Shown: positions 8,894 to 18,796, counted from the first letter of the stretch. The stretch: DNA of 40,172 bases from an uncultured Desulfosporosinus sp. (GCA_927405585.1 CAKMJS010000117.1:1-40172); one strand, 5' to 3'. Numbers and translations: made by a program. Notes: generated by a model not told the origin, from the letters alone.

Positions 8894-10530
8894 TTCCCCC
8901 GATCCGTAGGACAATTTGCTCTTTCACCAAAATGGAGCAGCCCACCGTAGATACCTCGGGTTAACTCTGTTTCACGCAGCTGCGCTCCCCAGAGCACCGG
9001 CCGGATTCCCTTCCAGCGTTGATCAAGAAAGCCCTGAAGTTCGTCTCGGAACGGAGCGTATTTATCCTTTTCACGCCTCAACAATGGCAACGCTCGATAG
9101 CCACAGAATGCACCTTGGCAAGTTCCCATGCCTAATCTGGTTTTTCGCCGGATATCTGAAAGAAAATGCACATCTTCATCCGAGACAGCCCTTTCTACTT
9201 CGGCTAAACTAACCATTTCACATTCGCACAACATTTGACCTTTCGCGGGATCTGACTCGATCTTACGTAAAATGTTCTCAGCATCCGCACCAACTCGCTC
9301 CAGCATCTTCGAAACAGCTCCACAGGGCAACACCTTTTCGGCAAGTTCCTTGAGAGCAGAGGATAATACCGGTAAAATAGTCTCTTCGGCCGTTCGGCAG
9401 GGCACCAATTTTCCCAGCTTTCGAGTTACCAGATCCGCAGTTCTTTCTGCCATAAGCCGGTAAGTGGTAAACTTGCCACCCACAATACTTACAAAACCTT
9501 CGATTCCTTGTTCTTCGTGATCAAGCAAGGCAAACCCCCGACTCACCTCTCGACCTTTTTCCGCTAATACAGTATCACTCTGAGTTTCCTGATACAGAGG
9601 TCGCACTCCTGCAAAGGCACGAATCACCCGGAAACGTTCAATTTCCGGTAACAGACCTTCACCCAAATTCATAAGTCTTTGTACATCTGCAACGGCAGGG
9701 GCATTGTCGCTTGGAGAGTCAACAAGGCCTGATGTTGTACCAAACACCGTTATGCTTTCGTGAGGAACAAAGATATCACCATCACCCGGTGGTCGCAGAC
9801 GATTGATTACCCTCTGGAATAATCGATGGTTAAACGCCAGCAAAGTCCCTTTATCTGCCACTACATCAAGAGTAACACCCACTGAGGACGCTAACTTTGG
9901 CGCCCAAGCCCCAGCAGCATTCACCAGCATGGGCGAAGTCGCTGTAAACGGTTCGCCCGTTTTCAGTAGACGTCCACTCACCCCAGTGATTCGATTTCCT
10001 TCTCGGACTAGATTATCGACCTGATGATAGCTTTTATATACTCCACCATAAACAGTTGCCGAGTGAGCATTAGCCCACACCAATTTAAAGCCATCCACCG
10101 CTGCATCGGGAACTTCAAACACTCTTAGAGCATCCTGTCTCAGCAGCGGTTCTTGAGTATAGGCTTCCTGCAAGGAGATTTCTCGCACGGAAATAGAGGC
10201 TTCTGCACATTTTTGCACCCATTTTTCAGTGTATGCTGGATCGTCCTCAGCCATTTGAACGAACCATCCCCCACAATTCACAATACAACTGGGGGCTATT
10301 CGTTTGAGAATACTGTTCTCTTGCGAACATTCTGCAGCAGACAAGGAATCCTTCACTGCGTAACGAGCACCACTATGCAAAAGCCCATGAAAGCGAGAAC
10401 TTGTACCATGTGCCAAATCCCCCTGTTCTAATAATAGAGCGTTGACCCCACGCATGCTCAAATCGCGCAGAAGGCCGACCCCCGTAGCTCCTCCACCAAT
10501 AATGATAACTTCTGCATGATATTCAATCAT
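8890..10530 (-). CDS. glpA: anaerobic glycerol-3-phosphate dehydrogenase subunit A
   Basis: GlpA oxidises sn-glycerol-3-phosphate to dihydroxyacetone phosphate using FAD. The 546-residue protein starts MIEYHAEVIIIGGGATGVGLLRD with a clear FAD-binding motif, includes GGKFTTYRLMAE typical of GlpA/GlpD, and ends with a BFD-like [2Fe-2S] region containing CECE and GTCQGAFCG. The ATG has a GGGAGA site 7 bases upstream. The upstream frame of a truncated sugar permease ends in an ATGA overlap with this start, so a read-through transcript from a lost operon may once have covered it. Confidence 0.94.
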   Translation of the reverse strand: MIEYHAEVIIIGGGATGVGLLRDLSMRGVNALLLEQGDLAHGTSSRFHGLLHSGARYAVKDSLSAAECSQENSILKRIAPSCIVNCGGWFVQMAEDDPAYTEKWVQKCAEASISVREISLQEAYTQEPLLRQDALRVFEVPDAAVDGFKLVWANAHSATVYGGVYKSYHQVDNLVREGNRITGVSGRLLKTGEPFTATSPMLVNAAGAWAPKLASSVGVTLDVVADKGTLLAFNHRLFQRVINRLRPPGDGDIFVPHESITVFGTTSGLVDSPSDNAPAVADVQRLMNLGEGLLPEIERFRVIRAFAGVRPLYQETQSDTVLAEKGREVSRGFALLDHEEQGIEGFVSIVGGKFTTYRLMAERTADLVTRKLGKLVPCRTAEETILPVLSSALKELAEKVLPCGAVSKMLERVGADAENILRKIESDPAKGQMLCECEMVSLAEVERAVSDEDVHFLSDIRRKTRLGMGTCQGAFCGYRALPLLRREKDKYAPFRDELQGFLDQRWKGIRPVLWGAQLRETELTRGIYGGLLHFGERANCPTDRGK

Positions 10531-10907
10531 TTATATCTCCCATTTTCTTTTTGTCTAAAACTGTCATAGTAGTCTCCCCTCAAGAACCTATTGAAAATTG
10601 CTATACCGGAAATCCACGCCGCTCTCTTGTTGGCACCTGTAAAGTAGATTTCCATTCTCGTTCTAGTATACTTCAACAAGATTGAAAGACCTATACCAAC
10701 AAAAAGAAATAGAAAGACAGGTACTGGAATACCGCCAAATTTGTCCACGTCTGAGCCAGATATAAAACGGTGCATCATAAAGACATATTGATGGACTCTG
10801 GTCACTATATTAGCTAATCCAGTATATATTGACATAGTTCCTAACGATACTATGAATGAGTTAATTTTCAACTTAGTAACAAACACTCCCTTGATGATTT
10901 CAAGGCA
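10527..10907 (-). pseudogene. remnant of an RbsC-type sugar ABC transporter permease
   Basis: The frame reads LEIIKGVFVTKLKINSFIVS, then LGTMSIYTGLA, VPVFLFLFVGIGLSILLKYT and KRAAWISGIAIF. That is the middle of ribose-type (RbsC, BPD_transp_2) permeases, in the family order. It is closed upstream by TAA at 10908 and diverges after GIAIF into RFLRGDYYDSFRQ, unlike the family. Only about 100 of some 310 residues remain, and no ATP-binding or substrate-binding partner is nearby. A GTG at 10886 could still start a 119-residue product, but I regard it as a deletion remnant fused to the glpA leader. Confidence 0.72.
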
Positions 10908-11041
10908 TTATTTCCTCATTTTTGTCATTAATAATTTGTATTGCGAAAGTTATTACTTTCACTATCTTTTCTGTACTTTTTTGGTATACTAAGAATATAG
11001 ATAAACCATAGTAAATCATTATTAAGGAAGGGGTGTTGTAT

Positions 11042-11188
11042 ATGTTAACTTGGATTGTACTGTTTGTGATTGCGGGTTATTTACTGGCATGTGCTACGGT
11101 CATTGTAACGTCTTGTTATAAACTAATACAGCTGATTCACTGGACACCTAATAAACCTAGACCTTTTACAAGAATTATTCGAGTGTAA
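11042..11188 (+). CDS. small single-pass membrane protein
   Basis: The 48-residue protein begins MLTWIVLFVIAGYLLACATVIV, a single hydrophobic segment, followed by a basic tail with NKPRPFTRIIRV. An AAGGAAGGGG site lies upstream of the ATG, and a TATACT hexamer at 10985-10990 may be its -10 box. A terminator follows at 11208. Its tidy gene structure supports expression, but no family was recognised. It is too short for routine ORF callers. Confidence 0.6.
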   Translation: MLTWIVLFVIAGYLLACATVIVTSCYKLIQLIHWTPNKPRPFTRIIRV

Positions 11189-11207
11189 CTTTATGGAAAG
11201 TATTTTT

Positions 11208-11255
11208 AAAGAAACATCCTCTTTGCTTCTGAAGCAATGAGGGTGTTTCTTTTTA
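11208..11255 (+). terminator. rho-independent terminator
   Basis: Arms AAAGAAACATCCTC and GAGGGTGTTTCTTT pair with one mismatch, with an inner TGCTTC/GAAGCA stem, and are followed by TTTTT. Confidence 0.85.
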
Positions 11256-11411
11256 CATCAATCCGCTGGTGCAGTTCAAATAATGAACGCCATTGTTAAA
11301 TTTACTCCATACTTGTCTTTATCATCCCAACTGATATTATTGTAAGTGTAGCCAGATATACCGTGCTTAGGAATCACTAAAACGGAATTTTCCGATGTCT
11401 TTTCTATCCTA

Positions 11412-11573
11412 CTAACCGCACTTAGCCCAATCTCCCGTGATGCACTCGGTACATCCTCCAGCCCGAATGAGTTTGTTTTGGCACACAGGGCATTTGTCAT
11501 GCTCGATTAACCACTGTTCACACGGCTCCAAGCAATAAGCCTTTCGATTACAATTAGTACATATATCATTCAT
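11412..11573 (-). CDS. small cysteine-rich, probably zinc-binding protein
   Basis: This 53-residue frame reads MNDICTNCNRKAYCLEPC, then KCPVCQNKLIRAGGCTECIT and GDWAKCG. It has nine cysteines, mainly as CxxC pairs at 5/8, 28/31 and 41/44, suggesting one or two zinc knuckles. The end GGC..C.....AKCG resembles the C-terminal zinc segment of some class II ribonucleotide reductases, but only loosely. The ATG is preceded by a weak GAGG site. Cysteine spacing argues that this frame, not the overlapping 74-codon frame at 11276-11500, is the real one. Confidence 0.55.
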   Translation of the reverse strand: MNDICTNCNRKAYCLEPCEQWLIEHDKCPVCQNKLIRAGGCTECITGDWAKCG

Positions 11574-11660
11574 TCCAATCGCCTCGCAGTACGTATATTT
11601 GTTTATTTTAGAACCTGTGTTCTTATTATAGCGATAGTCTATGAAAATATCAATAAAAAA

Positions 11661-11692
11661 ATACGCTTAGGCTTTAAAAGCTTGAGCGTATA
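11661..11692 (-). terminator. possible hairpin terminator
   Basis: ATACGCTTAGGCTTT and AAAGCTTGAGCGTAT form an imperfect hairpin, with a run rich in T on the minus strand just beyond. It lies downstream of the decayed 11717-12060 frames and upstream of the cysteine-rich gene. Confidence 0.5.
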
Positions 11693-11716
11693 ATTGTTGG
11701 TCGGAATCGGAAGCAA

Positions 11717-12060
11717 TCACTGTCCACGGTTAGACACTGTTTCAGGACCTATATCCCGCATCATGAAAAAGGATAGCTTCGTGATCAAGGCTGCCATAAT
11801 CCGCGTAATCAGGCCTATTTTAGCTGGGTAATAGTAGTCCTTTAAGTCTTTATAGTAATTAAAGTCTGCAGAAAAATACTCTTTGGTATCGATGGCCGCT
11901 CGTTTGAAAAAGTTGAAACTAATCACCTGCCCAGAATCGCCCCGTCTAATTGAGTGTACTTAAGTTCTAATTTACCTACTAAATCCGCTACATTATCCCC
12001 TTGACCCGTATAAAATAGGGCCCAAGCTCGGTAGACAGCCAGTTCCACATTGCCAAGTAA
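11717..12060 (-). pseudogene. frameshifted remnant of an unknown protein
   Basis: Two consecutive minus-strand frames follow the tautomerase gene. The first reads VLLGNVELAVYRAWALFYTG, then DNVADLVGKLELKYTQLDGA, and ends at TGA near 11935. The second starts in a different frame with ISFNFFKRAAIDTKEYFSAD and ends RDIGPETVSNRG. The protein-like composition on both sides of the frame change suggests one broken gene, possibly a longer one truncated upstream. The second half has a hydrophobic segment (KIGLITRIMAALITKLSFFM). I do not recognise the family. A real 69-residue gene starting with GTG at 11926 is the alternative. Confidence 0.4.
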
Positions 12061-12065
12061 CACTT

Positions 12066-12278
12066 TTAGGGGCAGGGCATCGGTCCACTTTCAGCTATTA
12101 CTTTGCTGAGCATTCTCCCGCCGGCGCCAACATTATCGCTATCATATTCCTTAATTAAAACTACAAAGGCCTGTTCTGGAATATGAAGTATCTCGGAAGC
12201 ACTTTTAGTAAAGCTCTGGATAAGAGCTTCCTTCTGGTTCTTGTCCATCTTACCGGCTTCTATTGAGATGACTGGCAT
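12066..12278 (-). CDS. 4-oxalocrotonate tautomerase family protein
   Basis: The 70-residue protein starts MPVISIEAGKMDKNQKEALI, with the family's catalytic Pro as residue 2 (N-terminal after removal of Met), and keeps the hydrophobic pattern (IPEQAFVVLIKEYDSDN) expected of the short tautomerase fold. Members of this family enolise or dehalogenate small keto acids as oligomers, but the substrate cannot be told. The ATG at 12278 has a GGGGAGAG site. It stands between the LtaS-type gene and decayed sequence and is probably monocistronic. Confidence 0.85.
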   Translation of the reverse strand: MPVISIEAGKMDKNQKEALIQSFTKSASEILHIPEQAFVVLIKEYDSDNVGAGGRMLSKVIAESGPMPCP

Positions 12279-12366
12279 AACTCACTCTCCCCTACTTTTT
12301 TTATATTTCCAACTAATTACTGCTACTAAATATTATACCCTATATAGCCAATCAGAAAATATAAAA

Positions 12367-14442
12367 CTATAGTCCTAGCCATTGATAGATATTGGATTGC
12401 GAGATGACTTTGCTCATGCTGTCGGATAACTTTATCTCAATGTCCAATGCACTCAGTTTGTCGCTGCCTTGGGGTAGGCTGGTAGCTACTTCGCTAGAAC
12501 TGACAAATGTCGATTTCGTTGCCTTACCATCAATATATACTGTGGCATTTTCCACGAAATTTTCCCCTTGGATTGTGAGCAAACCATTGGAGAGAGCAAC
12601 TTTGGTAATCTTTACGGGTCCAGCCCCTTGGATATAATCGTTATTCTCTGGCGGTTTATGACTTGGTTCCAGTTGATTCGCATAGTCTTTTCCAAACAAC
12701 AAGTCATATTGCAGGAGCTTATATTGAGCCTCTTCAGTGGGTGTTATTGTTTTCTGATCCAAAAAATCTTGTTTGATGATAACGTCTGATCCGCTCTTCA
12801 TGAGATTCGAGAGGAAGTCTGTCATATAGTTACCAGATTTTTGAGCAAGTTGTAAAGCGTACGATCCCAAAAAGTTGGACGATAAATTTAAGTTTTGCTT
12901 GGTCGTCGAAAAGTTATTCCAGGCTACAAAGGGAACACTGTGGAGATTCAAATAATCTTGATAGGAATTGTCGCCGTTGATAAAACTAGCTTCTTTATAG
13001 ACGCTATAGTCATCACCAAGCATCGGCAGATGATCACCAAAGAAGATCACTTCAGTAGGCTCTCCGCACTGTTCTAAACCCTCAATGAGTTGTTTAAGTG
13101 ATTGATCGACATCAGCGAGGGTATTGCTGTAGTTTTCTAAAATTGCCTGAGAGGCTGGGCTTAAATTGCTACCACTCACTTTGATTGTATTTTGCGGATT
13201 TTGGGAATTCTCATACGGCCCATGGGCCTGCATTGAGGTGGCATAAATAAAATCAGGTTTATCGGTTGCTTTGACTTCGTCGAGGATTTTCTTGGTTAGC
13301 TCCGTATCGCGGATATATTGCCCTTTGATTTCCGGATTATTAAAGTGCTCTTTGCTAATAAATTTGTCAAAGCCTAAACGCTTGTAAACATTGTTTCGAT
13401 CATAAAACCAGTTATCATAAGGGTGAATCGCCGAAGTGGCATAGCCTTGTCTTTCTAGAATGGTCGGTAGGGACTCGATCGGTTTGTTGATATATTGGGC
13501 ATAAGGAATTGCACCGTTGGGTAGAAATTGCACGGAGAATCCAGTTAAGACTTCAAATTCCGTATTAGCGGTCCCACCACCATAAACCGGCGAGAGCATC
13601 GTACCACTGGTCTGGGATTTTTGCAGGGAGCGGAAAAACGGCATGGGGTCTTGGTTAAACGACACATTTTTCATCAGGGTCGGATCCCAAAATGCTTCAC
13701 TCATCACTAAGATGATGTTGGGCTGAAAGTTTGGATCCTCGGAATAGGTTGCTTTACTTCCTTCGAGGACCTTCTGAATGGCATCCTCCTGGTAATTAGC
13801 AGGCTCTGGCACCTTAAGATATTCCGCATTTAAGGCAAAACCGAGCATCATGCCATTTTCTTCATAGTTCATCTTCTGGCTCAAATTGATTAATTGGAGA
13901 GCAAAAGCTTTCTGAATCGGCCCGAAGGCCGTATAAAAGCCGGTTAAAAGTGTCACAGATGTCAGGAACACGGCAGTTTTCTGCGGCCACTTGTATCTTT
14001 CTCGAGGAGTCAACTTCAAGAGTATCACTATCAGAAACAGCGCCCCTATGGCAATTAGCGCCATCCATAGGTAGACCTCTTTAAAATGTCCGGATATCTC
14101 AATGGCTTCTTTAGCTAAAGAAAAATCTGTAGGCAGTAGGGGGGAGCCTTTAATGTTCAGTTTTTGTCGACTGATAAAGCCTAAAACTGAAAACAAGCCT
14201 AATAGAATACCGGAGATCGCCAAATATACTTTACGAGGAAAGCCATAAAAAATATTAACGATTCCAAACATCAATATGTAACTGACAAAAAACTGCTTAG
14301 GAAATTGTAGTATCCAAGTGTATAGACTGAATACATTCCCATTATAAAAAATCTGAAGTACTAATAAAATAACTAAGGGGATCATTAATAGATATAAAAG
14401 ATTAGTGGACTTCAACCGTTGCTTAATTAAAGAATATTTCAT
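12367..14442 (-). CDS. LtaS-type sulfatase-fold polyglycerolphosphate/phosphoglycerol transferase
   Basis: The 691-residue protein has five N-terminal hydrophobic segments (roughly 15-35, 50-66, 70-92, 122-143, 157-175) and a large extracellular sulfatase-fold domain. Probable active-site residues are Glu249 in SEAFWDP, Thr291 in GGGTANTEFE (nucleophile position), His407 in MQAHGPY and Asp470-His471 in FGDHLP. This matches lipoteichoic acid synthase-like enzymes that transfer glycerol phosphate from phosphatidylglycerol. The C-terminal 75 residues (from about GPVKITKV, then LLTIQGENFV and ATVYIDG) resemble an IPT/TIG-like beta domain, an uncommon addition. ATG start at 14442 with AAAGGT at a long distance. 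Confidence 0.88.
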   Translation of the reverse strand: MKYSLIKQRLKSTNLLYLLMIPLVILLVLQIFYNGNVFSLYTWILQFPKQFFVSYILMFGIVNIFYGFPRKVYLAISGILLGLFSVLGFISRQKLNIKGSPLLPTDFSLAKEAIEISGHFKEVYLWMALIAIGALFLIVILLKLTPRERYKWPQKTAVFLTSVTLLTGFYTAFGPIQKAFALQLINLSQKMNYEENGMMLGFALNAEYLKVPEPANYQEDAIQKVLEGSKATYSEDPNFQPNIILVMSEAFWDPTLMKNVSFNQDPMPFFRSLQKSQTSGTMLSPVYGGGTANTEFEVLTGFSVQFLPNGAIPYAQYINKPIESLPTILERQGYATSAIHPYDNWFYDRNNVYKRLGFDKFISKEHFNNPEIKGQYIRDTELTKKILDEVKATDKPDFIYATSMQAHGPYENSQNPQNTIKVSGSNLSPASQAILENYSNTLADVDQSLKQLIEGLEQCGEPTEVIFFGDHLPMLGDDYSVYKEASFINGDNSYQDYLNLHSVPFVAWNNFSTTKQNLNLSSNFLGSYALQLAQKSGNYMTDFLSNLMKSGSDVIIKQDFLDQKTITPTEEAQYKLLQYDLLFGKDYANQLEPSHKPPENNDYIQGAGPVKITKVALSNGLLTIQGENFVENATVYIDGKATKSTFVSSSEVATSLPQGSDKLSALDIEIKLSDSMSKVISQSNIYQWLGL

Positions 14443-14830
14443 AATTGATTACATTACCTTTCGTGTTCCACCAGCCAATTTCTCATATTTGATACTAGAT
14501 CTATACAAACCCCGATCATGGGAGATATTTTTTGAGGTTCTGTAATGTTAACCACTAACTGGTGGGTTTACTCTTATTACTTATTTAAGTTTAAGGTAAA
14601 TTTGTCTCCATTACATGACCTTTGTGTGAGGATTATGTTAAGATTCATATTTATATGATTCACTGCCTTAATAGTATTTATGTATTTCTCGTATTATTAT
14701 CACTTGAATCCCAAAAGCAAATCGTTTCCATTTATTCAATTCATTACATATATAATTTGCATTAAGCAGGACTCAATTTCATCTTAGCTCTTTGTTTTTG
14801 CTCCTTAATAAGTAAGTAAATAAGTTATGT
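14443..14830. other. AT-rich non-coding interval
   Basis: There is no credible gene in this stretch. It should hold the promoter of the LtaS-type gene. A small inverted repeat AACCACTAACTGGTGGGTTT lies near 14550, within about 110 bases of the start codon, and could be a protein-binding site. Confidence 0.5.
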
Positions 14831-14877
14831 AAAAAGAAAGAAACCCTCCCAAGCTCTGAAGCCCAGGAAGGTTTCTA
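14831..14877 (-). terminator. rho-independent terminator of the zinc-ribbon gene
   Basis: On the minus strand AGAAACCTTCC pairs with GGGAGGGTTTCT around a GC-containing loop, then TTCTTTTT follows. It starts 10 bases after the stop codon. Confidence 0.85.
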
Positions 14878-14886
14878 GATTAACGA

Positions 14887-15189
14887 TTAGTAGTTGCTAC
14901 GGGGTTTAAAACACTCGCGGCAATATACAGGCTTGTCACCAGACGGTTGGAAAGGAACTGTCGTTTCTTTTCCACAAGTAGCGCAAACAGCTGGGAACAT
15001 TTCACGTTCTTGACGGCCATAGCCACCGCCGCCTTGGTTCCTGGTCTGTGCTTTTTTAGCTGCACGGCACTCAGGGCAACGTCCTGGTTCGTTCGTAAAC
15101 CCTTTTTCAGCATAGAACTCTTGTTCAGATGCTGAAAATTCGAAATCCACGCCACAGTCTCTGCAATTTAGAATTTTGTCATTAAACAT
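14887..15189 (-). CDS. zinc-ribbon protein with two CxxC/CxxC units
   Basis: This 100-residue protein carries CRDC and CPEC about 30 residues apart, and CATC with CREC near the end, spaced by 20 residues. The linker is basic and glycine-rich (RNQGGGGYGRQ). The layout matches the CxxC-x17-CxxC zinc-ribbon proteins common in Firmicutes and in environmental anaerobes, possibly nucleic-acid binding, though no function is established. The ATG at 15189 has GGAGGT 9 bases upstream. It is a single gene ending in its own terminator. Confidence 0.85.
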   Translation of the reverse strand: MFNDKILNCRDCGVDFEFSASEQEFYAEKGFTNEPGRCPECRAAKKAQTRNQGGGGYGRQEREMFPAVCATCGKETTVPFQPSGDKPVYCRECFKPRSNY

Positions 15190-15339
15190 TATATAAAAAC
15201 CTCCACTAAATATATTACCCGCGCTAACATTACAAGTTCACAACTTCCTGAGGTACTAGATAGAGGAGGTTTGCTTGAAATCAACTAGACTTAACGAGCT
15301 TTGATGAGTATAACTGTAAAATCGAAACATGTCAAGTGA

Positions 15340-15561
15340 CTAATAAGTTTTGTGCTCTTCCGTTTCATCCAACATGTCATTAATTTTCTTTGCAATCTTC
15401 TCTGTACTGTCGTCAAACTTTCCCTTGAGATCCGCTTTTCTGGACTGTAGCTTTCCTTTAAGTTCGGTCTCTTCACTGCCACTGGCCTTTCCGACAGCCT
15501 CCTTAGCTTTTCCTATGACTTTATCCTTTGTATTATCTAATTTGTTAATTAATTCAGCCAT
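15340..15561 (-). CDS. CsbD-like general stress protein
   Basis: The 73-residue protein is very hydrophilic and lysine/glutamate-rich, starting MAELINKLDNTKDKVIGKAK, with the CsbD pattern (K.KGK.KE..GK....E....GK.....K..GK). Such proteins are stress-induced in Bacillus; molecular role unknown. The ATG has an AAAGGTGG site. It follows a 21-codon hydrophobic peptide by 13 bases, and both share a perfect-consensus promoter, so high expression is expected under vegetative sigma factor. Confidence 0.8.
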   Translation of the reverse strand: MAELINKLDNTKDKVIGKAKEAVGKASGSEETELKGKLQSRKADLKGKFDDSTEKIAKKINDMLDETEEHKTY

Positions 15562-15574
15562 TATTTTGCCACCT

Positions 15575-15640
15575 TTAAATAATATTTAGTATATTGAGTA
15601 CTATAATTACGACCACAATCAATCCTATCATTTGTAGCAT
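15575..15640 (-). CDS. 21-residue hydrophobic leader-like peptide
   Basis: The frame reads MLQMIGLIVVVIIVLNILNI plus a final I. A GAGGAGGG site 6 bases before the ATG is the strongest ribosome site in the area. Immediately upstream of that site is a run of seven GATGAA hexamers. The peptide ends 13 bases before the csbD-like start, so it may be a membrane microprotein or a short frame that couples translation. Reality is supported by ribosome-site strength and operon position only. Confidence 0.5.
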   Translation of the reverse strand: MLQMIGLIVVVIIVLNILNII

Positions 15641-15654
15641 ATAATTCCCTCCTC

Positions 15655-15696
15655 TTCATCTTCATCTTCATCTTCATCTTCATCTTCATCTTCATC
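15655..15696. repeat. (TTCATC)7 hexanucleotide tandem repeat
   Basis: Seven perfect copies of TTCATC (GATGAA on the transcribed minus strand) lie in the 5' leader between a consensus promoter and the ribosome site of the small peptide. Perfect copies of this kind are prone to slippage. Confidence 0.97.
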
Positions 15697-15809
15697 AGAT
15701 GAGTTCACTTATCTTAAAATTCAATTCGCAATCCTATATTTAGTTGCTTTAAGCCGCAACAATAATCTGGATATTTAAAACCCCAAATCTTTATGAGTTT
15801 GTAATATTA

Positions 15810-15838
15810 ATTATATCTCATTCTTTATTATTTGTCAA
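15810..15838 (-). promoter_or_regulatory. perfect sigma-A consensus promoter
   Basis: On the minus strand TTGACA and TATAAT are both exact, with a 17-base spacer. It faces the small peptide and csbD-like gene. The predicted transcript start near 15803 leaves a leader of about 160 bases. Confidence 0.9.
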
Positions 15839-15987
15839 CCTTTGATTATTAAAACCCCAAAACCTTAAGAATTGACTCCCTCCTTGTTCGAAACCTGGTA
15901 CATAATGATTCCGACAACATACTTGAAACTCTTTAAGGCGGTCAAACAAATTGACCACTTTGTATCATAGAATCTCTAGCAGAAAAG

Positions 15988-16034
15988 AAACATCCCTCCT
16001 GAATACCGCTTTTGGTATCCCGGGGGATGTTTTT
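15988..16034 (-). terminator. terminator of the NlpC/P60 gene
   Basis: AAACATCCCTCCTGAATACC and GGTATCCCGGGGGATGTTT form a strong stem with a CGCTTTT-type loop. T-rich sequence follows on the minus strand. A related hairpin sits at 16858-16901 on the other side of the gene. Confidence 0.85.
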
Positions 16035-16065
16035 GATTTTTCAAAATAGATACACATGTAATCGC

Positions 16066-16725
16066 CTAAACACGTTTTGCTCCTACATAGACGTTGCTCC
16101 AATAGGGCGTAAAGCTGTAAATAGCAATTCCCTTACTACTTGTTGCACTGATAAATTCATTATTCCCAATATAGATGCCTACATGACTAACTTGCGTTCC
16201 TGAATTAAGGTTAAAGAAAACCAAGTCACCTGGAATGAGATTGTTAAAGCTTACTGGGGTTCCCACTCTATATTGATCTTTGCTAACACGTGGCAAATTA
16301 ATATTTTGGCTATCAAAAACATAACGTGTAAATCCAGAGCAATCAAAACCTGCAGGAGTTGTACCTCCCCATTTGTAAGGAACGCCTAAAAAGCTTTTGG
16401 CGGTACTAATCATTTGTTGGGTATTTCTCTGTGGTGAAGTAGTTGCTTTCGACAAAGCTGCTTGTGTTTGTGGTCCGACAATGCCATCTACTATTAAATT
16501 GTTATCCTGTTGAAACTTCTGTACAGCAGTCTTGGTTTTGATTCCATAAATACCGTCTACTGGGCCTACATCATAATTTAAGGATTGGAGCTTTGATTGC
16601 AACATACTGGTTTCTGTGCCTGTTGCACCTACCTTTAATGTCGCAGCTTGGGTTATTGAAGCCGAGGCGATTGTGACTATTACTACTAGCGTCATTAATA
16701 TTATTGTTTTAATACTATTCTTCAC
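16066..16725 (-). CDS. secreted NlpC/P60 endopeptidase with a peptidoglycan-binding domain
   Basis: The protein is probably 219 residues from the GTG at 16725, chosen because AGGAAAGGGG lies 8 bases upstream; the frame continues 20 codons further without support. A signal peptide (IKTIILMTLVVIVTIASASI then TQA) is followed by a PG_binding_1 domain (about 30-90, with DGIYGIKTKTAVQKFQ and DGIVGPQTQAAL) and an NlpC/P60 domain with catalytic Cys in GFDCSGF and His in VSHVGIYIG. Such enzymes cut the D-Glu to diamino acid bond in peptidoglycan stems. It is a single gene with its own terminator, and may act in growth or spore germination. Confidence 0.9.
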   Translation of the reverse strand: MKNSIKTIILMTLVVIVTIASASITQAATLKVGATGTETSMLQSKLQSLNYDVGPVDGIYGIKTKTAVQKFQQDNNLIVDGIVGPQTQAALSKATTSPQRNTQQMISTAKSFLGVPYKWGGTTPAGFDCSGFTRYVFDSQNINLPRVSKDQYRVGTPVSFNNLIPGDLVFFNLNSGTQVSHVGIYIGNNEFISATSSKGIAIYSFTPYWSNVYVGAKRV

Positions 16726-16857
16726 TTGAACTACCCCTTTCCTGTAGCTTGCTGCCTTCAAGGCCTTGCTTAGTGAAGTATACATGCTGACTACATAAAA
16801 ATATAGTACAAGTTGTTGGTTAGGATACCAGTTATAACCTCATTTAGCATTTAATAT

Positions 16858-16901
16858 CAACACCCTCCTGAATACCAGTTTGGTGTTTCAGGAGGGTGTT
16901 T
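16858..16901. terminator. strong hairpin upstream of the NlpC/P60 gene
   Basis: ACACCCTCCTGAA and TTCAGGAGGGTGT are perfect arms around a CCAGTTTGG-containing loop. It shares the CCTCCTGAATACC string with the hairpin at 15988-16034. It may be a second terminator for groESL or part of a small repeat family. Confidence 0.65.
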
Positions 16902-16944
16902 AGGTTCTGATTACGTTTGAATCATTCAGTTTAGGTGGGTATAA

Positions 16945-16992
16945 TAAAAAAAGGCTTCCCATAAGTTCAGCGAACTCATGAAAAGCCTCTAG
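16945..16992 (-). terminator. rho-independent terminator of groESL
   Basis: On the minus strand GAGGCTTTTCATGAGTTC pairs with GAACTTATGGGAAGCCTT around CGCT, then TTTTTT follows. It lies about 130 bases past the groEL stop. Confidence 0.8.
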
Positions 16993-17120
16993 TTATCCCA
17001 TACCTGTCAAGGTATAGCTACAAAGTATAGTTCCAATGTTACCGTTTCGTCACCGCAAGGGGCAGTTAAAAGTTTTTGCAACACTCAAACCCTTTGATAC
17101 CAACGGTTACAGGGTTTTAA

Positions 17121-18788
<1,668 letters not shown>

Positions 18789-18796
18789 TTATTGAA

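Noticed and set aside
11276-11500. 74-codon minus-strand ORF
   Set aside because: The overlapping frame at 11412-11573 has regular CxxC cysteine pairs and its own start; this one has no supporting pattern.
15655-15696. CRISPR-like repeat
   Set aside because: It is a six-base perfect tandem repeat with no spacers and no cas genes.
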